Origin: Mucor racemosus
Taxonomy: Eukaryota > Mucoromycota > Mucoromycetes > Mucorales > Mucoraceae
Direction of reading: 5' to 3'
NCBI GenBank assembly: GCA_027405735.1
Contig: JAPEHQ010000015.1
Span: 372,001 to 436,000, forward strand
Length of the DNA stretch: 64,000 nt
In this document: piece after piece, positions 24,726 to 37,387 of the stretch
Layout of the letters: every line of letters begins with the position of its first letter
How positions within the stretch are numbered: position 1 is the stretch's first letter
The notes under the pieces: model-generated
What the model saw: the letters and a program-made list of their open reading frames with translations, nothing else
Databases searched by the model: none
What the model was told of the DNA's origin: nothing
Program-made: the position numbers and the translations under genes

Positions 24726-27700
24726 CTATTTACAAAAGTTTAAAGACGATAAGTGTCTCAAGTTGATCATGGCACGGTCCACAACGGATTGATTGTCAAA
24801 ATCAACTGAATCAAAATAATTGCGCCATTTGGCACGCCAGATGGCTGTAATCACACAAGTAACTGCTTCAAAAGTTGAGACCCGAAGAGGTGAGTCCAGG
24901 AGACGGTAATCAGCAAGATTGAGGGCCATTACGTCCTTGTAGAGCTTACCCGGATTGAGAGGTTCAGACGGTACGAAGACCAAAGCGAAGTAGTTCCGCC
25001 AAATCTCATGGTGAGCTGGACAGGTAAACAGCATGTGGGAGGTTGTTTCCCGCAATCCACAGTATACGCACATTTCATCAGGAAGACGGAGGATGTGAGC
25101 CAAATTTGCCTTGGAAGAGACTTTGTTATGTATCAACCTGAACCACAGGTTACGGGCTGCACTAGGCATTTTAGTGTGGAGAAAAGACGCCATCGTGAGT
25201 CGATTTAGATCCACCTGAGATCGGTTTATGGGAGGATGATCTCGCATATACATATCACGGAGCTGGGTATTAGTCATGGACAAGACCATTATGCCTTGGT
25301 AGTTTAGTTTGTGGCAGAGGTACGGAGAAAAGTCAACGCCACCATTCAAAATATCCCTGGGTATTGGGCCAGAGGGAGGAACCAGATAAACCTGGAACTT
25401 GGTTGTAAACTGCAAAGTAGCAGAACTAACTGCTCTTGTAATCTTGTTCAGAAGGCCGGGATTGGAGCACTGGGCTCTTGACTTGAAGACTAAGGAATCC
25501 TGAAAACGACTTGGTTCTAAAAAGTTATGCACTGGTTTTCGACGGATCAGATTATGTTGAGTAATGCTGGGTTCTGTATTATCTTGTTGGCATAATGCAG
25601 TAAAAGGTAATTGTAACATAGTTTCCAACGATAATTGACAATTATCCCAAGAGTCTTGAACGAAGAAGGCGTCCACCGAACGAAGAAGGGGAAGCAGGCA
25701 ATGTAAACCAGAAAGAGGAGAGCCTAGACGATAATTTCGAAACAACAGTGGCAGGTGGGGGTGAGAAGCCCCATAGCTCACTTGGATGAACGTGGACAAC
25801 GTCTGCATTAGAAAGTTAGGTATCGGACGAGAGACGTTGTTGTCTAGAAGCAGGGCACGCACATATCGTTGTTGTAAAATGTGTTGTTGCACCGTAATAT
25901 CAATGACGGACAGACCACCTAGTTCCTTAGGGGAGTAGATAACTGCCTTCTTCATAGGAGGAAATATCTTGTAGCAAACGAATTGGTACACCATAGAGGA
26001 GATCTTCTTGATGAAGCTAAGAGGTAAAGTTGTATTCCGTAAGAAATGCCAAAAGCGAGCAAGGAAGAGTGAATTAACCATTCGGGCTCGACCATAAACA
26101 GAAATGTTTCGTGTCATATGCCTATCAAGGGAAGCCTGCATTGTTTGTAGTGTTTCCTGACAGAAAGCTTCCCGTTGATCACTACTGAACCAGATAGGGT
26201 AACCAAGATATTTGATATATGATGGACTAAACTCATCATACCATTGAAATTGGAGCCTACGAGCAAGATGAAACAAATCGGGACGGACCAAGGACCTATT
26301 ACCAGAGAGTGGAAATGCCACTGACTTGTGATAATTGACTCGGGCGTTGGACGCTCGACCATAACAAGAGATATGTTCTTGAATTGCTTGCAGTTCCTCA
26401 TTATTATTGACGATGACTAACAAATCATCAGCATACGCCAGTAACTTGATAGGCGGAGGTGCCACCACTTGTAGAGGACAGCTTGGATTGACAGCCTTCG
26501 TATTAAGGGAATAACCTCTGATGGTTCGATCATTGATGATAGCCAGAAGCAGTGGCTCTAAGGCAAAGTTAAAGAGAACCGGCGAAATGGAATCACCTTG
26601 GCGGAGGCCGCGCTGTTGAACTACCGTATCAGTCATGAAACCGTTCATATTGATGACAATTTTACTCTTGAAAAACAAATTTTTAATACTCTGGATGAAG
26701 GTTGAGGGAAATCCAAACTTGCTGAGGACTTTACAGATGTAGGTTTCGTTTACATAATCATATGCTTTGGCACTATCCACCGCTACACTGATAGCTCGGT
26801 TGGAATGTAGTTTGGCATCTTCCATAAGGAGTTTCAGTGCCAGACCATGGTCGCCGATGAATCGATTAGGCATAAAACCAGCTTGATGTTGAGTAATGAC
26901 CTTGTTGGCAGCACCAATAACCCGTGAATTCAAAATCCTAGTAAAGACCTTGCAGTCAGTATTAATCAGCGAAATAGGTCTCCAGTTAGCAAGATTCCGT
27001 AAGTCGCCTTTCTTTGGAAGAAGAACGATACATGTTTCCTGCCAGGAAGATGGAAAAACCCCTAGATTGAGGGCATCATTGTACACAGCAATAACCAATT
27101 CTTTACAATCCGGATGGGCTAAGATTAACCGAAGGATAGGGTAAGGCAGCCCGTCTCGTCCAGGGCTGCTGACCTTGGGGCATCTAGTGGCAGATTGTAA
27201 AATGTCTTCAATGTCAATTCCAGAAATAATATATTCAGCGTCATCCACCGAAATAGTGTTCTGAATTCCTCGGAGCAACTTGTCCATTGAGTATCTATGA
27301 GTTGGTTCAGGAGAATATAGGACATTATAGAAGGAATGAACAGCATCTAGCTTGTCCATCGTAGTTGAGCAAGGTACGTTGGATGTTGGATGTGTTATGG
27401 TGTCAAAATTCCGCTGGGCCAACCGACGTTCTGCAGTCTGTTTGAGAAAGCCGACCGAATTTTCATTGTTGTCCAGCCATCGTTTACCAGCTTTCAGAGT
27501 TGCATTTATAGCAATTTCATGTTCAAGTTGGGCGATGGAGTGTTCAACACGCGGTAATTGAGCCTGGAGAGCCGTTTGGTCGTCCTTTAATTGACGTATG
27601 AGATGGTTCCTGGAACTTTGGAGGTCTTTGAGGCGCTCTCGACGCCAAGAAGAGCGATTGCTGCAATAAGCTTTGGTCAGTTTCTTAATATAGCCTTTTA

Positions 27701-28622
27701 GACGATCCCACTTGATCTGGCTACTATCTGAGGAATTAGCAAGAATTTTATGCATAAAGTGTCGAATACCCGAATTGATTTTCTTAACAAAGGATTTGTG
27801 GTGAACCAGGTTTGGATTTGCCCGCCATAATCCTTTACCAGTGTTAGACACCTGGAGACGAAATCGTACTGTCAATAAGTCGTGATCCGTCCATGCATTG
27901 GATGTATATTCGATGTTATTGTCAAAATATAAATCCTTCAGTTGGCTACCGACCATAATGTAGTCAAGAGTTTTGATGACTTTACCCCGTCTAAAAGTAG
28001 GTAGTGTCACAAAAAAAGTATCGCTGTAGTTGTTGTTGCAATCATGGAGGAAAGTATCCGTGAAAGAGACAAATGCTGTAGGTTGTTTACTTGGAGCATT
28101 ACCAGGTAAACGTAGATCATATTGAAAGTTGAAATCTCCAGCTAAAATTAGGCGTTCCAAAATATCGGCATAAGAGTCGAGAGATTTGATATGATCGATT
28201 AACTTGTTGTAAAAAATGGTTCTGTTTTGAGGTGAATCCGCAGGAGCATAAATATTGAGAACATAAATGGGCAATAAATTTGGTTCTGCAGGTACAGTTA
28301 ACTTTGCTAAAATAATTCTATCATCATCAGATATGTGAATCTTCTCCATATTAATATTTTTGTTGAAGTTGAGTAATCCACATTTTGATGACCATATACT
28401 TTGAAGGGATTGGAATTTTAGATTAAGCATTGCAATCCGATCGTTGAAATTAAGAGAAGGAATATTGGTTTCTTGGCAAGCAAAGATGTCTAAATCTTGC
28501 CCCCTTAAATGCCGAATAAAGGAATCAGATAGTTGAGGATTGTTAATTTTGAGTAGATATCGACAATTAAGTGATCCAAATTTGATATTTAAGGATTTAC
28601 AATAATTATTATGATCACTCAT
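24726..28622 (-). CDS. LINE-A ORF2: endonuclease and reverse transcriptase
   Basis: 1,298 residues, uninterrupted. An APE-like endonuclease occupies about residues 12-260 (FGSLNCRYL, ACQETN, LNIYAPAD, LAGDFNF, and the final TDHDLL). Reverse transcriptase lies at about 490-800: PKKGDLRNLANWRPISLINT, AGFMPNRFIGD, AVDSAKAYDYV with the first Asp, GLRQGDSISPVLFNF, and LLAYADDLLVI with the catalytic pair in a YADD rather than FADD form. A thumb and a connection follow, then a zf-RVT-like end: ARNLWFRLIHNKV and C-x2-C-x7-H-x4-C (CVYCGLRETTSHMLFTC). No RNase H is seen. It nicks DNA and copies the element RNA at the target. ORF2 probably starts by reinitiation after ORF1. Confidence 0.95.
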   Translation of the reverse strand: MSDHNNYCKSLNIKFGSLNCRYLLKINNPQLSDSFIRHLRGQDLDIFACQETNIPSLNFNDRIAMLNLKFQSLQSIWSSKCGLLNFNKNINMEKIHISDDDRIILAKLTVPAEPNLLPIYVLNIYAPADSPQNRTIFYNKLIDHIKSLDSYADILERLILAGDFNFQYDLRLPGNAPSKQPTAFVSFTDTFLHDCNNNYSDTFFVTLPTFRRGKVIKTLDYIMVGSQLKDLYFDNNIEYTSNAWTDHDLLTVRFRLQVSNTGKGLWRANPNLVHHKSFVKKINSGIRHFMHKILANSSDSSQIKWDRLKGYIKKLTKAYCSNRSSWRRERLKDLQSSRNHLIRQLKDDQTALQAQLPRVEHSIAQLEHEIAINATLKAGKRWLDNNENSVGFLKQTAERRLAQRNFDTITHPTSNVPCSTTMDKLDAVHSFYNVLYSPEPTHRYSMDKLLRGIQNTISVDDAEYIISGIDIEDILQSATRCPKVSSPGRDGLPYPILRLILAHPDCKELVIAVYNDALNLGVFPSSWQETCIVLLPKKGDLRNLANWRPISLINTDCKVFTRILNSRVIGAANKVITQHQAGFMPNRFIGDHGLALKLLMEDAKLHSNRAISVAVDSAKAYDYVNETYICKVLSKFGFPSTFIQSIKNLFFKSKIVINMNGFMTDTVVQQRGLRQGDSISPVLFNFALEPLLLAIINDRTIRGYSLNTKAVNPSCPLQVVAPPPIKLLAYADDLLVIVNNNEELQAIQEHISCYGRASNARVNYHKSVAFPLSGNRSLVRPDLFHLARRLQFQWYDEFSPSYIKYLGYPIWFSSDQREAFCQETLQTMQASLDRHMTRNISVYGRARMVNSLFLARFWHFLRNTTLPLSFIKKISSMVYQFVCYKIFPPMKKAVIYSPKELGGLSVIDITVQQHILQQRYVRALLLDNNVSRPIPNFLMQTLSTFIQVSYGASHPHLPLLFRNYRLGSPLSGLHCLLPLLRSVDAFFVQDSWDNCQLSLETMLQLPFTALCQQDNTEPSITQHNLIRRKPVHNFLEPSRFQDSLVFKSRAQCSNPGLLNKITRAVSSATLQFTTKFQVYLVPPSGPIPRDILNGGVDFSPYLCHKLNYQGIMVLSMTNTQLRDMYMRDHPPINRSQVDLNRLTMASFLHTKMPSAARNLWFRLIHNKVSSKANLAHILRLPDEMCVYCGLRETTSHMLFTCPAHHEIWRNYFALVFVPSEPLNPGKLYKDVMALNLADYRLLDSPLRVSTFEAVTCVITAIWRAKWRNYFDSVDFDNQSVVDRAMINLRHLSSLNFCK

Positions 28623-28627
28623 AATAA

Positions 28628-30103
28628 TTATTTACGGGAAGCATGGTTGGCAGATTGCTTCTTCATCACAGCAGATCCACCGGTGCGAGATCGAGTAGAA
28701 AGTCGTACTAGATCTTTGTCATTTGACTTAGCAGCGTTCATCTTCGTCGGCTTCCTGAGATGAGTCCTCAATTTACATTTCATTGCTTTAACCACATCTT
28801 CTAGAGGAATTTTCGTAGCTTTAGCCTCCTTTTCTGCTTCTGCCATATCCACATCGAGTTCATCATCATCCTCATCTCCTTCAGAATCTGACATCTCAGC
28901 ATCCGACTTCTCTTCCGATGACTGATTTGATATCTCATCCTGGTCAGGTGCTGCTTCAATGCTCTTGTTGGAGTCCTCGTAGACTATTTGTGAATCCTGA
29001 GGAGGGACTGAAGTATCTTCTTCTGTAATGGTTGCTTCTGGAACTGAACTAATTGATGTTGGAGCAACTGGTGCCGAAACTACTATTGGTGCCGCTGAAG
29101 TATCTTCCTTCTCAGTGGATGCCTGATGCACAGGCTTAGATTCATCAGGCACAGTAATGGGTACAACTACCGTCTTTGTGCTAGCTTTTTGGTTTGGTGA
29201 TGTGTGTTGAGAATTCAATTTAGCAGACTTCTTGCGCTTATTCCACCAGGCATCTGGACATTTAGCTTGTAGATGATCGGTTTTATTGCAGATAAAGCAA
29301 CTTTTAAGTCTCTGGCCCATAACTGGACAGTTGCCAAGAACATGGTCAGTGACATGGCAACGACTACATATAGGTTTCATGCCAGTAAAAGTAAGCTTCA
29401 AGGTTTCCTTGGGTTCCCAGGAGTCAATTTGAGGTACCAATTTCTCATAAGATTTACCCGGAAGAAGGTTCAAGGTAACAAATCCTCGGCCAGTAAAGAA
29501 ATGGCTGTGAGTAGTGCAAAGTAGACCCATTTCCAGAATCTCCCCGTATTTAACGAAGATTTTGGACATTTCAGCCTTCAAGATCTCTTCATCATCGTAA
29601 GGTAAATTGCTAATGCTAACCCTAACAATGGTAGTGTCCTTAGGAAAGGTACGACTAACAATGACTTTCTTTCCTTCATACTGAAAATCTTTTTTCAAAG
29701 CTGCCTCTCTGGCTTCAGCTGTACGAAAGTTAACTTCTAAATATTTAGAATCTTTATTGACATTTCGGGTACGAAGGCCCCAGGCTTCAGGATATTGTGC
29801 TCGAAGTAAAGCACCCAAGTCCTTGAATTTAACTTGAGTATCTATAAATTGAGCCGCGGATACGACAATAGAATGTTTGTCCCTGGCTTGGATGAAAAGT
29901 TGACCACCTTCAGTGAGTTGGACGAGTTCCCCTGAGGTTTGAGTGTTCAATTCGAAGGTTTCCCTGGTTTGATCATTTTTCAGAATCTGTGCATATGATC
30001 GCATTGGATCCTTTAGGTTGTTTGGATTATGTCGAGAATCTTTGGTGCCTCCACCAATCAGATCCTCGCCCTTAGACAATGTTTGTTTATCTGAAAGAGC
30101 CAT
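28628..30103 (-). CDS. LINE-A ORF1: RNA-binding Gag-like protein
   Basis: 491 residues. The central part (about residues 150-245) resembles an RRM-like fold (IVRVSISNLPYDDEEI and GRGFVTLNLLPG). Two CCHC zinc knuckles follow: CSRCHVTDHVLGNC and CFICNKTDHLQAKC. The C-terminal third is Ser/Glu/Asp-rich and then Lys-rich, typical of disordered nucleic-acid-binding tails. It should bind the element RNA and act as a chaperone. The ATG lies at the very 5' end of the element, and the alignment of its start with ORF1 of the second LINE (both begin Met-Ala and share an H-N-P-x-N block) confirms this start. Confidence 0.92.
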   Translation of the reverse strand: MALSDKQTLSKGEDLIGGGTKDSRHNPNNLKDPMRSYAQILKNDQTRETFELNTQTSGELVQLTEGGQLFIQARDKHSIVVSAAQFIDTQVKFKDLGALLRAQYPEAWGLRTRNVNKDSKYLEVNFRTAEAREAALKKDFQYEGKKVIVSRTFPKDTTIVRVSISNLPYDDEEILKAEMSKIFVKYGEILEMGLLCTTHSHFFTGRGFVTLNLLPGKSYEKLVPQIDSWEPKETLKLTFTGMKPICSRCHVTDHVLGNCPVMGQRLKSCFICNKTDHLQAKCPDAWWNKRKKSAKLNSQHTSPNQKASTKTVVVPITVPDESKPVHQASTEKEDTSAAPIVVSAPVAPTSISSVPEATITEEDTSVPPQDSQIVYEDSNKSIEAAPDQDEISNQSSEEKSDAEMSDSEGDEDDDELDVDMAEAEKEAKATKIPLEDVVKAMKCKLRTHLRKPTKMNAAKSNDKDLVRLSTRSRTGGSAVMKKQSANHASRK

Positions 30104-30117
30104 GAAAAAAAATTAAA

Positions 30118-31702
30118 AAATGTCAAAATTGATGATCTGGACAAGAATAACTTTCGAAATTAATATTCCGCTTATAAGCCTTGTAGGTCTTAAAAATAAG
30201 AAATTTTACGATATTTGAGAACTTTTTCAAAAATATATGATGCTGTACCTAGTTGATTCAAGTTTATTATATATATAAAGTTTCATAAATTAAACTGGCC
30301 GGTTCTATTTATATAGCAACAGTACCAAACAAGGTGGGATTGCATAGGAGACCATGTTAAACCATACAAATAATTGTCTGTATGCTCAAATAAGCAAAGA
30401 GGATGCTTTTAATAATATACTACAAAAGATGTTTTTTTTAAAAAAAAGGGGCAGGCCAAAAAAAATCAAAATTTTCTTTAAAGAGAAAGGATATTTATAA
30501 ACCTCATTCATATTTGTTATAAAAATATACATTTCTCGACTAGAGAAACAGTAATCGAGCGTAACGAGATGGAGCTATCAGTCATATGATAAATTCATTA
30601 AAAAGTTGCAAAAGCGAGGCCGCAGGGCGACGCAGTAATTGAGCGTAGCGAAATCGAACGGCTAGTACATAGTACTATCGTATACATTAGTTTTTGATTT
30701 GTAGTCATTCAAAAGAAAAAGAAAAACACAAAGATGCAGTTCACATCATGAAATCTAATATTCAAAGTTTCTCTCTTAAAACTCCTAAAACGTGCTGAAT
30801 TCTGAGATATATATTAGAGAATGGAAAATGCAATTAACGCGTTAAATTTTATTATCAGGAAGACATAAAGTCTTTATAGCAACACTATGGAATGAAACCG
30901 TTATTGAAGTATTTTAATTGCGAAATACTATTCAAAAAGCAAAAAGAACGAATACAAAAAAATCTTTGATCTATCGATATTACTTACTTAACAAGAGTCA
31001 TCAACAAACTATATTAACAGTTGGATATTCAAAATACAGCCACAAACCTTTTTCTAGCTAGAGAAGCAAAAAAATTGCATCTAATTCTACTAAGAACCTT
31101 ATAAAAATTAAGTAAAAAAAAGTAAAAAAAGACGAAACACAAGACAAAAGACAAAAGCGTAATTTTTCACCAGAACAAGTAGTAAATTCCCTCCCACCCT
31201 CGGTAGATTGAGAGGGGGAAACAGTCTGGTTAAACCCATTATTTCTTGGCTTTTTGTATGTGCAAAATATGCCTTACAGTTCGAGTCATTTGGACCTGCA
31301 ATTCTGATTTATACAAAAAGCTTCAAGTGAGCCTTATTAGATATATCACCGTTTAGATAATTTCAGCAAGGTTATATGTGAGTATCACAGCTTATTTATT
31401 GCTTACGTAAAAGCTTATATATTACAGTTCAAGCATGTAATAGCTTCTCTTTTGTTCCCAGTACTTTTGCTTTATGGAAATTGTGGTTATTTAGCGTATC
31501 ATTTTTATACACAACATATTAATAGAGTTTTTCATCATATAATCAAGCGTTTTTGAGCTTTTGTGATCCCAGGATGGTTGCTTTTCCTTGTGCCTATCAA
31601 AAGTACTCTTCTGTGCTCACCGTCACGAAACATGCCTTGATTGAAATATAAATAAAGGCATTTTAGCTTTACAATCTTGTATTTCATCCATAAACCCAAA
31701 TA
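30118..31702. other. R2 copy c right part, partial R2 copy d, DHX35 promoter
   Basis: 30118-30270 is the right part of R2 copy c. 30505-30690 is another partial copy of the upstream R2 segment (TTCATTAAAAAGTTGCAAAAGCGAG). The remainder is AT-rich with no gene. The last 300 bases upstream of 31703 presumably contain the DHX35 promoter. No RNA gene was recognised. Confidence 0.55.
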
Positions 31703-34215
<2,513 letters not shown>

Positions 34216-34651
34216 TAAATAATTGTACATTTCAAATCCAATATTTCTCAAAATTATTATTTAAAGGATATTTTCTCTATGGTAAAATGTAGTTATTTCA
34301 TAGAAATCAAAGTTAAAACAATCTCTAGCATCTAAACTACCTGAATGTATATATATATATATATATATATTGAAAAAACAGAAGTTGATTAGTGATAGTT
34401 TAAAATAATACCTTAATACGATGATATGCCATTTTCAAGGCATTCGCTCAGAAGAATAACAATGTTTGATTTCGGTTTTTCGATCTGTAATTTAAAACCA
34501 AAATACAGCAGCATAGCTTATATCTTAACACTAAATACAGCTGTTTTCTATTGAATAGTCGTGATGCAGTAATGGAAAAACTCAATTATACAGAAACTTT
34601 CAAGTAATTTATATGTACAAATAATTTTATTTCAAGAAAATTCTATTAACC
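34216..34651. other. Convergent 3' region with TA microsatellite
   Basis: Spacer between the 3' ends of DHX35 (+) and Pfs2 (-). It holds a TA run at about 34347-34371. No gene seen. Confidence 0.55.
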
Positions 34652-37060
34652 TTAATTCCATCTTCTTGGTTTCTTGTTGGAATCTCTTGATTGTTGAAAT
34701 TGTTGTGGTTGTTGATGTTGTTGGTGTTGTTGAGGACCACCACCACCACCACTAAAAGGCGGAGGTGGACGATATCCCGGTAAATTATCTTGTTGTTGAT
34801 GCTGTTGAGAAAGGGGTCTTTTATTCATGTTATTATTCATCATTCTCGGTGGTTGTTGCTGTTGCTGTTGGAAATCATTGAATCTACCACCACCACCGCC
34901 GTTATTATTATTCATCATTGGAGGAGGAGGTCTATATCCTTGTTGATGTTGCATATTACGATCATTATTGTTATGTCGTTGTTGCTGTTGCTGCATACCC
35001 CCTCTACCAAATTGACGAGGATTACCTCTATTTCCTTGTTGTGGTTTATAACCGCCATCAAATTGTTGATGTTGTTGTTGCTGTTGATGTTGCATATGTT
35101 GCATTTGTTGAGGAGGTAGTGGTTGATTTTGTCTCATCATACCGCCCATCATATTTCCATCTTGTGGAGGAGGTCTGAATGGCGGAGGTGCATCATTACT
35201 AAAATTATTGTTGAAATTATTGTTATTAGGTCTGAAAGGTGGTGGTCCATTGTTATCCATGATAGAAGGAGGGCGAGGCATATTGGCAGGTCTGAAAGGT
35301 GGTGGTTCAACCTTGTTATGAGTTCCTTGAATATTATGAGGTCTAAAAGGAGGAGGCTCTGTAAATTGTTGTCTACCATAATCTTCATTTTTAACGGGTG
35401 CTGATTCTTCATCATGATGTTGACTAGAATCAAATTTATCAGACGTTAATTCTCCTGGTCTAGGACGAGTCCAGAATCGAGTTGTATGGTCATTGGAACC
35501 ACTAACAAGTATATGTCCAACAGGATGCCAATCTAATGACCAAATATTGGATTCATGTGCTGTTTCTTGTTCACCTACAGGTTTATCTTGACCTGTCATC
35601 CAGAACATCAATGCGCCATCAGAACCACCAGTAGCCAATAATCTTTCATGTTGAGGATGCCATTTAGCAGCTATATAAATGTAGTATTGTTAATTTAATT
35701 TAATGCAATAGTTATAATTCATTAGTTGATACTCACAACAAATTTCCTTCTTATGGCCTCTGAAAATTTGTAATTCTTTCATTGTTCTAATATCATAGAC
35801 CTTGACAAGTTGATCTCTACCAGCAGTTACCAACCAATTACCATTTTGATTCCATTCTAACGCTAAAACAGTATTTTTATGGCCATGACTATATATACAA
35901 ATGGAACAAATTAGTTGAATGAAATAACAGATATAAATCAACTAACAGTGTGGTAATATTCTTTGCAGTTTTAGGGTCCCATAATTTAATAAGATTATCT
36001 TTACTTCCGGAAGCTATTAATGCTTTATAAGGATGCCAATCTACACATTTCACATCCCAACCATGACCAGTTAAAGTTTTTTCTTCTGTACCAGTATTGA
36101 AATCCCAAATTTTAATAAGAGAATCATCTGAACAAGTAGCAAAACGAGTATCAGAAGGAGCAAAAGTAAGATCACGAATAGCTTCTTTATGGCCTTGAAA
36201 CATTTTCAAATTACTCATATTAGATTGCCAATATTTGATGATACCACTATGATCACCAGTAACCATCCAATTGTCATTATGAGACCAATTCATAGCACGT
36301 ACAGCTGAATCGTGAGCCTGTAAAATTGTCTCAAAATTGAACGTTAGCCCATTCCATAAAGTAAATTCACCACTAGAAGAACCTGTAATCAATCGACGAC
36401 CTTCAGGTGTCCACTAATAATTTATAAAAAAATGCTTAGATACAGTTAATCTTGTATTGACGTTGCCTAATAATAAACTTACTCGAACTACATTTACTGG
36501 AAATCTAATTTTATTAGTAGAGGTATGGATGAATTTAGTTGTAACGGCATTAATTGGGTTATCAAGGTATGCAACAGGAGGTAACATCTAATAAAGAAAA
36601 AATTTAAGCATAAATACGATATAATCAACTATATCACGTACATTAACAATAAAATTAGGATCAGGTCTTAAATATCGCGAATCTCTTCTGTCTCGAATCC
36701 ATACACGTTCCTATAAAATCAAAAACGAAAATGTATTAAATAAATAATCTCCATGAAAATAGAAAACCAAAAGACATGTTGAAAAATAACTTGTATTTTA
36801 TTTAAATGTAAAAAGAATCTAACCTGCATCCATCTAGCAACACTATGGTTATAATCGACTGTTCTTCTTTGAATTGCTTTTCTCATTCTTTTACCGTCGA
36901 AAATCATCTTTGAGAATGGTATATTGCCTCCTCCACCTCCTCCACCGCCACCGCCACCATCTTCTCTATTTGACATTCGCATAGGTCGACGATTTCCTCC
37001 TCCCGGTCCACCTCCTCCAGAGTGATCATCTTCCCATTTATTATGTGATGCAACTTCCAT
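34652..37060 (-). CDS. PFS2: Cleavage and polyadenylation factor subunit Pfs2/WDR33
   Basis: Six exons (36824-37060, 36642-36710, 36483-36587, 35947-36413, 35737-35888, 34652-35670) encode 682 residues. The N-terminus has a Gly run and [19 protein letters not shown], the conserved element before the propeller. Then come [12 protein letters not shown] and seven WD40 repeats at about residues 120-415 (for example [54 protein letters not shown]). In WDR33 this propeller together with CPSF30 binds the AAUAAA signal; in yeast Pfs2 it scaffolds the complex. The tail from about residue 415 is disordered, Gln/Asn/Gly/Pro-rich, with four PPPFRP motifs and two GYRPPPP motifs. Yeast Pfs2 is shorter; the long tail recalls, but does not match, the collagen-like tail of human WDR33. 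Confidence 0.94.
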
Positions 37061-37387
37061 TTTGTTGTAATGATTTTGTTTTATAATAAATAGAAAGAGA
37101 AAACGCAGAAATCGTCGAAAAACTTGAAAATAACAGGCTTAATGGAGTCACATCAACTTGACACCCAGCGTAAAAAAATGCCTGATTTGACATGTTATTC
37201 TTCCATGCTTTGCAAAAGCTAACTGCATCAATTCGTTCCACTTTTATAAAAGAAAAATAATCATGTACTTTCAGCATAGTGAACAGCATATTCAATGATT
37301 TAAACTTGGTAAAACTCATTTTTTATTGTCAAAAAAAAATCTTTAAAAACCTTTCCATGGATGATATTATTCTGCAATTTTTATTTA
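37061..37387. promoter_or_regulatory. Pfs2 promoter region
   Basis: 327 bp between the Pfs2 start codon and the stop of the deaminase gene, both on the minus strand. The ORF at 37041-37319 has no recognisable content. No specific site is assigned. Confidence 0.4.

Larger units (their letters stand above)
24561..30104 (-). mobile_element. Complete LINE (non-LTR) retrotransposon, LINE-A
   Basis: A 5,544-bp element on the minus strand, flanked by 13-bp target-site duplications AAAAAAAATTAAA, with a terminal poly(A) (T run 24561-24573 on the plus strand). It contains two intact ORFs in the order ORF1 (zinc knuckles) then ORF2 (endonuclease, reverse transcriptase, C-terminal zinc motif), with 5 nt between them. 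The 5' end lies one base before the ORF1 ATG. Both ORFs lack stops, so the copy could be recent and active. Mucoralean LINEs called Grem-LINE1 have a similar layout; membership is inference. Confidence 0.93.

Noticed and set aside
34790..35404. Several plus-strand ORFs opposite the Pfs2 tail
   Set aside because: They are antisense translations of CAA/GGT-type repeats (Leu/Val/Ile-rich) in a gene with clear sense coding.
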